Assembly (NCBI GenBank): GCA_025991245.1
Contig: BQMJ01000017.1
Location: forward strand, 186,001 to 250,000
Source of the DNA: Galdieria partita
Taxonomy: Eukaryota; Rhodophyta; Bangiophyceae; Galdieriales; Galdieriaceae
Reading direction: 5' to 3'
DNA: 64,000 nt
Shown: one piece after another, positions 61,632-64,000 of the stretch
Layout of the letters: the number at the start of each line of letters is the position of its first letter
Numbering within the stretch: position 1 is the stretch's first letter
Translations under genes and position numbers: made by a program
The notes under the pieces: generated by a model
What the model was told of the DNA's origin: nothing
Databases searched by the model: none
What the model saw: only the letters and a program-made list of their open reading frames with translations

Positions 61632-63737
61632 CTATTGCCAACTTGAGAAACTGTGACGAACTCTTCGAAGTAAGTCGGGTCCAAAATCCCCAAAAAGGGG
61701 ACGATCAGAAGAGAATGCTCTTTCAAGTCCATTCAATATTTCTTTGTCAATGAGCATTTCTACATCTCTTTCACACAGAATAACAAGTTCACAATTGGAA
61801 GGAATCGTAAAAGATTCACTTTCAATAGACATTCCACTACTGTAACAACGACTTTGATCACCCAACTCACGTGAAACATTGAATGACAATTTTGTACTAA
61901 CTACAATAAGCATACAATGATTCTTATCAGGTGCGTTGGATAAAACTTGAATAGAAACAGGAACAAGAAATTTTTCTGCTTCTTCAATAATATCTGACCA
62001 GCCAATTCGTTCAGAATTCCAACGACCTTTGCAAGCAACTCCCACAATAAGAACTTTAGAATCAACAGGAGATTGCAACTTGAACATAATATCAGGACTA
62101 TACGAAGTGGTGTCTACTGGAATATAGACTTTGTCAAAATAAAGTGCTTCTTGAATAATCTTGTTCCATTCATTACTTTCATAAGTTTTCCGTTTCTTGT
62201 TTGATTCACTCCTTGATTCAGAAACACCAACAGATCTCATGTAATCAAGAGGTGAAGGTTCCCTGATAGGAAGTTTCATTTCTTTAAATACGGCGGATAA
62301 CTGACATAACAACTCCCTAAACTCATTTCGTACTTTGGACGAAAGTATCCAAACAAGTCGCATAGCAACAATTCCTTCAAATACTCGACACTTTGAAGAA
62401 AAGAAACAATCAACTGGCTGTAACTTGAGTGATCCAAGAAGTATCTTTTCTAATAACGAGCGAGATGATAGGTACTCAAAGTTTCCAACGAAAACCTTTG
62501 GAATCAGCACTTGAAAAGTATCCCGCTCAATAGGATATCGATAGAGTCCCATTTCATTAACAGCGTCAAACAAATAATATCCCGAGTTTAGTGCATCATA
62601 TACTTTGAAAGGTATATGAAACAGAGCCATCATCAATAATATGCCAAATTCAGTCTTTTTGTCCTCGTCTGAAGTTGATATGGGTTGTATAAACGGTTCA
62701 GCACAGATTCTTTGGAAACTATCCTCATTCATACATGACAAACATTCATCTTTCGACCCAAAAGACTGTCCTCTTGTTTGTACAAAATTCAAAAGCATAT
62801 TCACTGCACGTGTAAGCAAACCAGGGACTCCACCGGTACATTCCAATAGTGCCTCTGCCAATTCATCTACTGAAAACGAAGAACTACATAGAATATCACA
62901 AATACGATGTTGAACTTGTCCTTTGAGAGTGCTCTTTTCAAGGAATTCAACGATATTGGAAGAGCTTAAAGGTGATAACGAAATAAAATGTAGCAACACC
63001 CTTGGTCCAAAAGCCACAGAATTCTTAATTCTTAAACCAGTGCTTTTCCCAACAACAATAAAGAATATATTGTCTCGTTTACAAAGTTGCCTAATAATAC
63101 CGAAGAAGTCGTTATATGGAAAAACTTCACCATCTTGGGTCCTTTCGAAATCAAATGAGCCGTAACTTTCGTTTAGAGTACCAACTTCATCAAACGCCAC
63201 AAGAAGAAACTGATCAGTACGCATGTTAAAGACTTCACGGATTCTCTTAACTAACACAGTAGTCCTAAGTTGCAGGTCGTTGTAACACTCGTCCGGATCT
63301 GGTTGTCTATGACCCGATCGTAGACAGGCGGACTTATAAAGAAGGTATTGAACAGCCCATTTTAAGTTCCTTTTTTCAATAATCGGATAAGTTGGTTCGA
63401 GGTCTCTCAAGTCCACGTACAACAGGGTGGAAGTTTTCAACTTGTCTAAAAACTCTTTCTTGGAAGAATTCGAAGCAAAAGAAGCAATGGAAGTTTCACT
63501 AAACTTCCGTATCAACTCCAAATAGTTAACACAAAAATTAGTCTTGCCGGATCCAAACATGTGAGGCGAAAATGGGATCGTCAAACGGTAATAGGAACTG
63601 TTTGATCGACCGCTAAGTTGTTTTCGGCTTTCTTGAAGTTCGTAAAGTTCTTCTGTAACGCGGTACACATCCTCTTCACGATCTACAAAAACAGGCTTGA
63701 ACGTGTCACGAGGAACCCACTTATCACCGAACATCAT
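61632..63737 (-). CDS. Large P-loop NTPase with restriction-endonuclease-like region (paralogue)
   Basis: Intronless, 701 residues from the ATG at 63737 (63743 is TTG; another ATG at 63734). Shares the layout of the upstream neighbour: FVDREEDVY, PHMFGSGKTNF (Walker A near 60-67), LLVAFDEVGTLNES (Walker B), a VGKSTGLR sensor region, and ECTGGVPGLLTRAVNMLL. The C-terminal nuclease-like part reads VYIPVDTTSYSPDIMFKL then VLIVGVACKGRW. It lacks the SAM-like tail of the first gene. A basic stretch ESNKKRKTYESNEW before the nuclease part could be a nuclear signal. Pairwise identity is low, so the duplication is old or the two arrived separately. Confidence 0.78.
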   Translation of the reverse strand: MMFGDKWVPRDTFKPVFVDREEDVYRVTEELYELQESRKQLSGRSNSSYYRLTIPFSPHMFGSGKTNFCVNYLELIRKFSETSIASFASNSSKKEFLDKLKTSTLLYVDLRDLEPTYPIIEKRNLKWAVQYLLYKSACLRSGHRQPDPDECYNDLQLRTTVLVKRIREVFNMRTDQFLLVAFDEVGTLNESYGSFDFERTQDGEVFPYNDFFGIIRQLCKRDNIFFIVVGKSTGLRIKNSVAFGPRVLLHFISLSPLSSSNIVEFLEKSTLKGQVQHRICDILCSSSFSVDELAEALLECTGGVPGLLTRAVNMLLNFVQTRGQSFGSKDECLSCMNEDSFQRICAEPFIQPISTSDEDKKTEFGILLMMALFHIPFKVYDALNSGYYLFDAVNEMGLYRYPIERDTFQVLIPKVFVGNFEYLSSRSLLEKILLGSLKLQPVDCFFSSKCRVFEGIVAMRLVWILSSKVRNEFRELLCQLSAVFKEMKLPIREPSPLDYMRSVGVSESRSESNKKRKTYESNEWNKIIQEALYFDKVYIPVDTTSYSPDIMFKLQSPVDSKVLIVGVACKGRWNSERIGWSDIIEEAEKFLVPVSIQVLSNAPDKNHCMLIVVSTKLSFNVSRELGDQSRCYSSGMSIESESFTIPSNCELVILCERDVEMLIDKEILNGLERAFSSDRPLFGDFGPDLLRRVRHSFSSWQ

Positions 63738-64000
63738 CGCCAAACAAAATCGGGAACAATGTGATCGGCGGTGTTTGCTGATAAATGATTTACTTACTAG
63801 GCTTCAAAGAATTTCTCGCTTAGGAAAAGATAAAAAAAACTCTAAAAATAAACTTGCTTTGGTATTGGAAGAGTCATAAACTACCTCGCATATGTTTTAT
63901 TTTATGAAATACATTTGGTTTTCTCTATTCAATTCTATTTAGCACTATTTTGCTTAAGCTCTTTGTCAATAAAGCTTTCTAAAAACTTGGCTAACCTTTC

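Overview
The window looks like nuclear DNA of a cyanidiophyte red alga, most likely Galdieria (probably G. sulphuraria). The reasons are eukaryotic housekeeping genes packed tightly on both strands, very short GT-AG introns (nearly all 39-61 nt), moderately AT-rich DNA, plastid or mitochondrial presequences on several enzymes, and a mix of plant-like genes (SOS1-type antiporter, EGY protease relative, KDO transferase) with general eukaryotic ones. No mobile element, CRISPR array, rRNA or convincing tRNA was found.

Layout. 0-8 kb: THO2 (cut by the window start), NDUFA8, RUVBL2 and a GT32 glycosyltransferase. 8-19.5 kb: an SOS1-like Na+/H+ antiporter, an unknown small gene, fumarase, a bacterial-type GT2 glycosyltransferase, a SNAPC1-like factor, a CPBP/CAAX-type membrane protease and a HAD phosphatase. 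19.5-31 kb: an MFS transporter, KDO transferase, malate dehydrogenase, a DJ-1 family protein, a Gfo/Idh/MocA oxidoreductase and UTP15. 31-46 kb: TMEM161-like protein, PEX3, SEC24, an unknown tail-anchored protein, a DnaJ membrane protein, Cwf18/CCDC12, an acetate-type transporter, PNPO, an EGY-like S2P relative and a CIA30 protein. 46-56 kb: a LUC7-like splicing factor with a WW domain, an S1-domain protein, an LPLAT acyltransferase, a GGCT/AIG2 protein, an unknown presequence-bearing protein and RNA polymerase III subunit RPC6. 56-64 kb: a gene-poor, AT-rich stretch holding two related large P-loop NTPases with nuclease-like C-terminal regions.

Many genes become visible only after joining exons. 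NDUFA8, RPC6 (8 exons), the HAD phosphatase (7 exons) and the full forms of GT2, TMEM161, PEX3, DnaJ, Cwf18, SatP and CIA30 were rebuilt by requiring GT-AG borders, a continuous reading phase and family-consistent protein at each joint. Exon coordinates are given in each entry.

Functional themes: mRNA processing and export (THO2, LUC7, Cwf18), ribosome biogenesis (UTP15), RNA polymerase III transcription (SNAPC1-like, RPC6), organelle biogenesis (PEX3, CIA30, NDUFA8, EGY), secretion and glycosylation (SEC24, GT32), and ion and solute transport. The most unusual items are the NTPase/nuclease-like pair at 57-64 kb, the LUC7 protein with a WW domain, two divergent gene pairs whose start codons touch or overlap, and a possible in-frame splice joining the EGY relative to PNPO.
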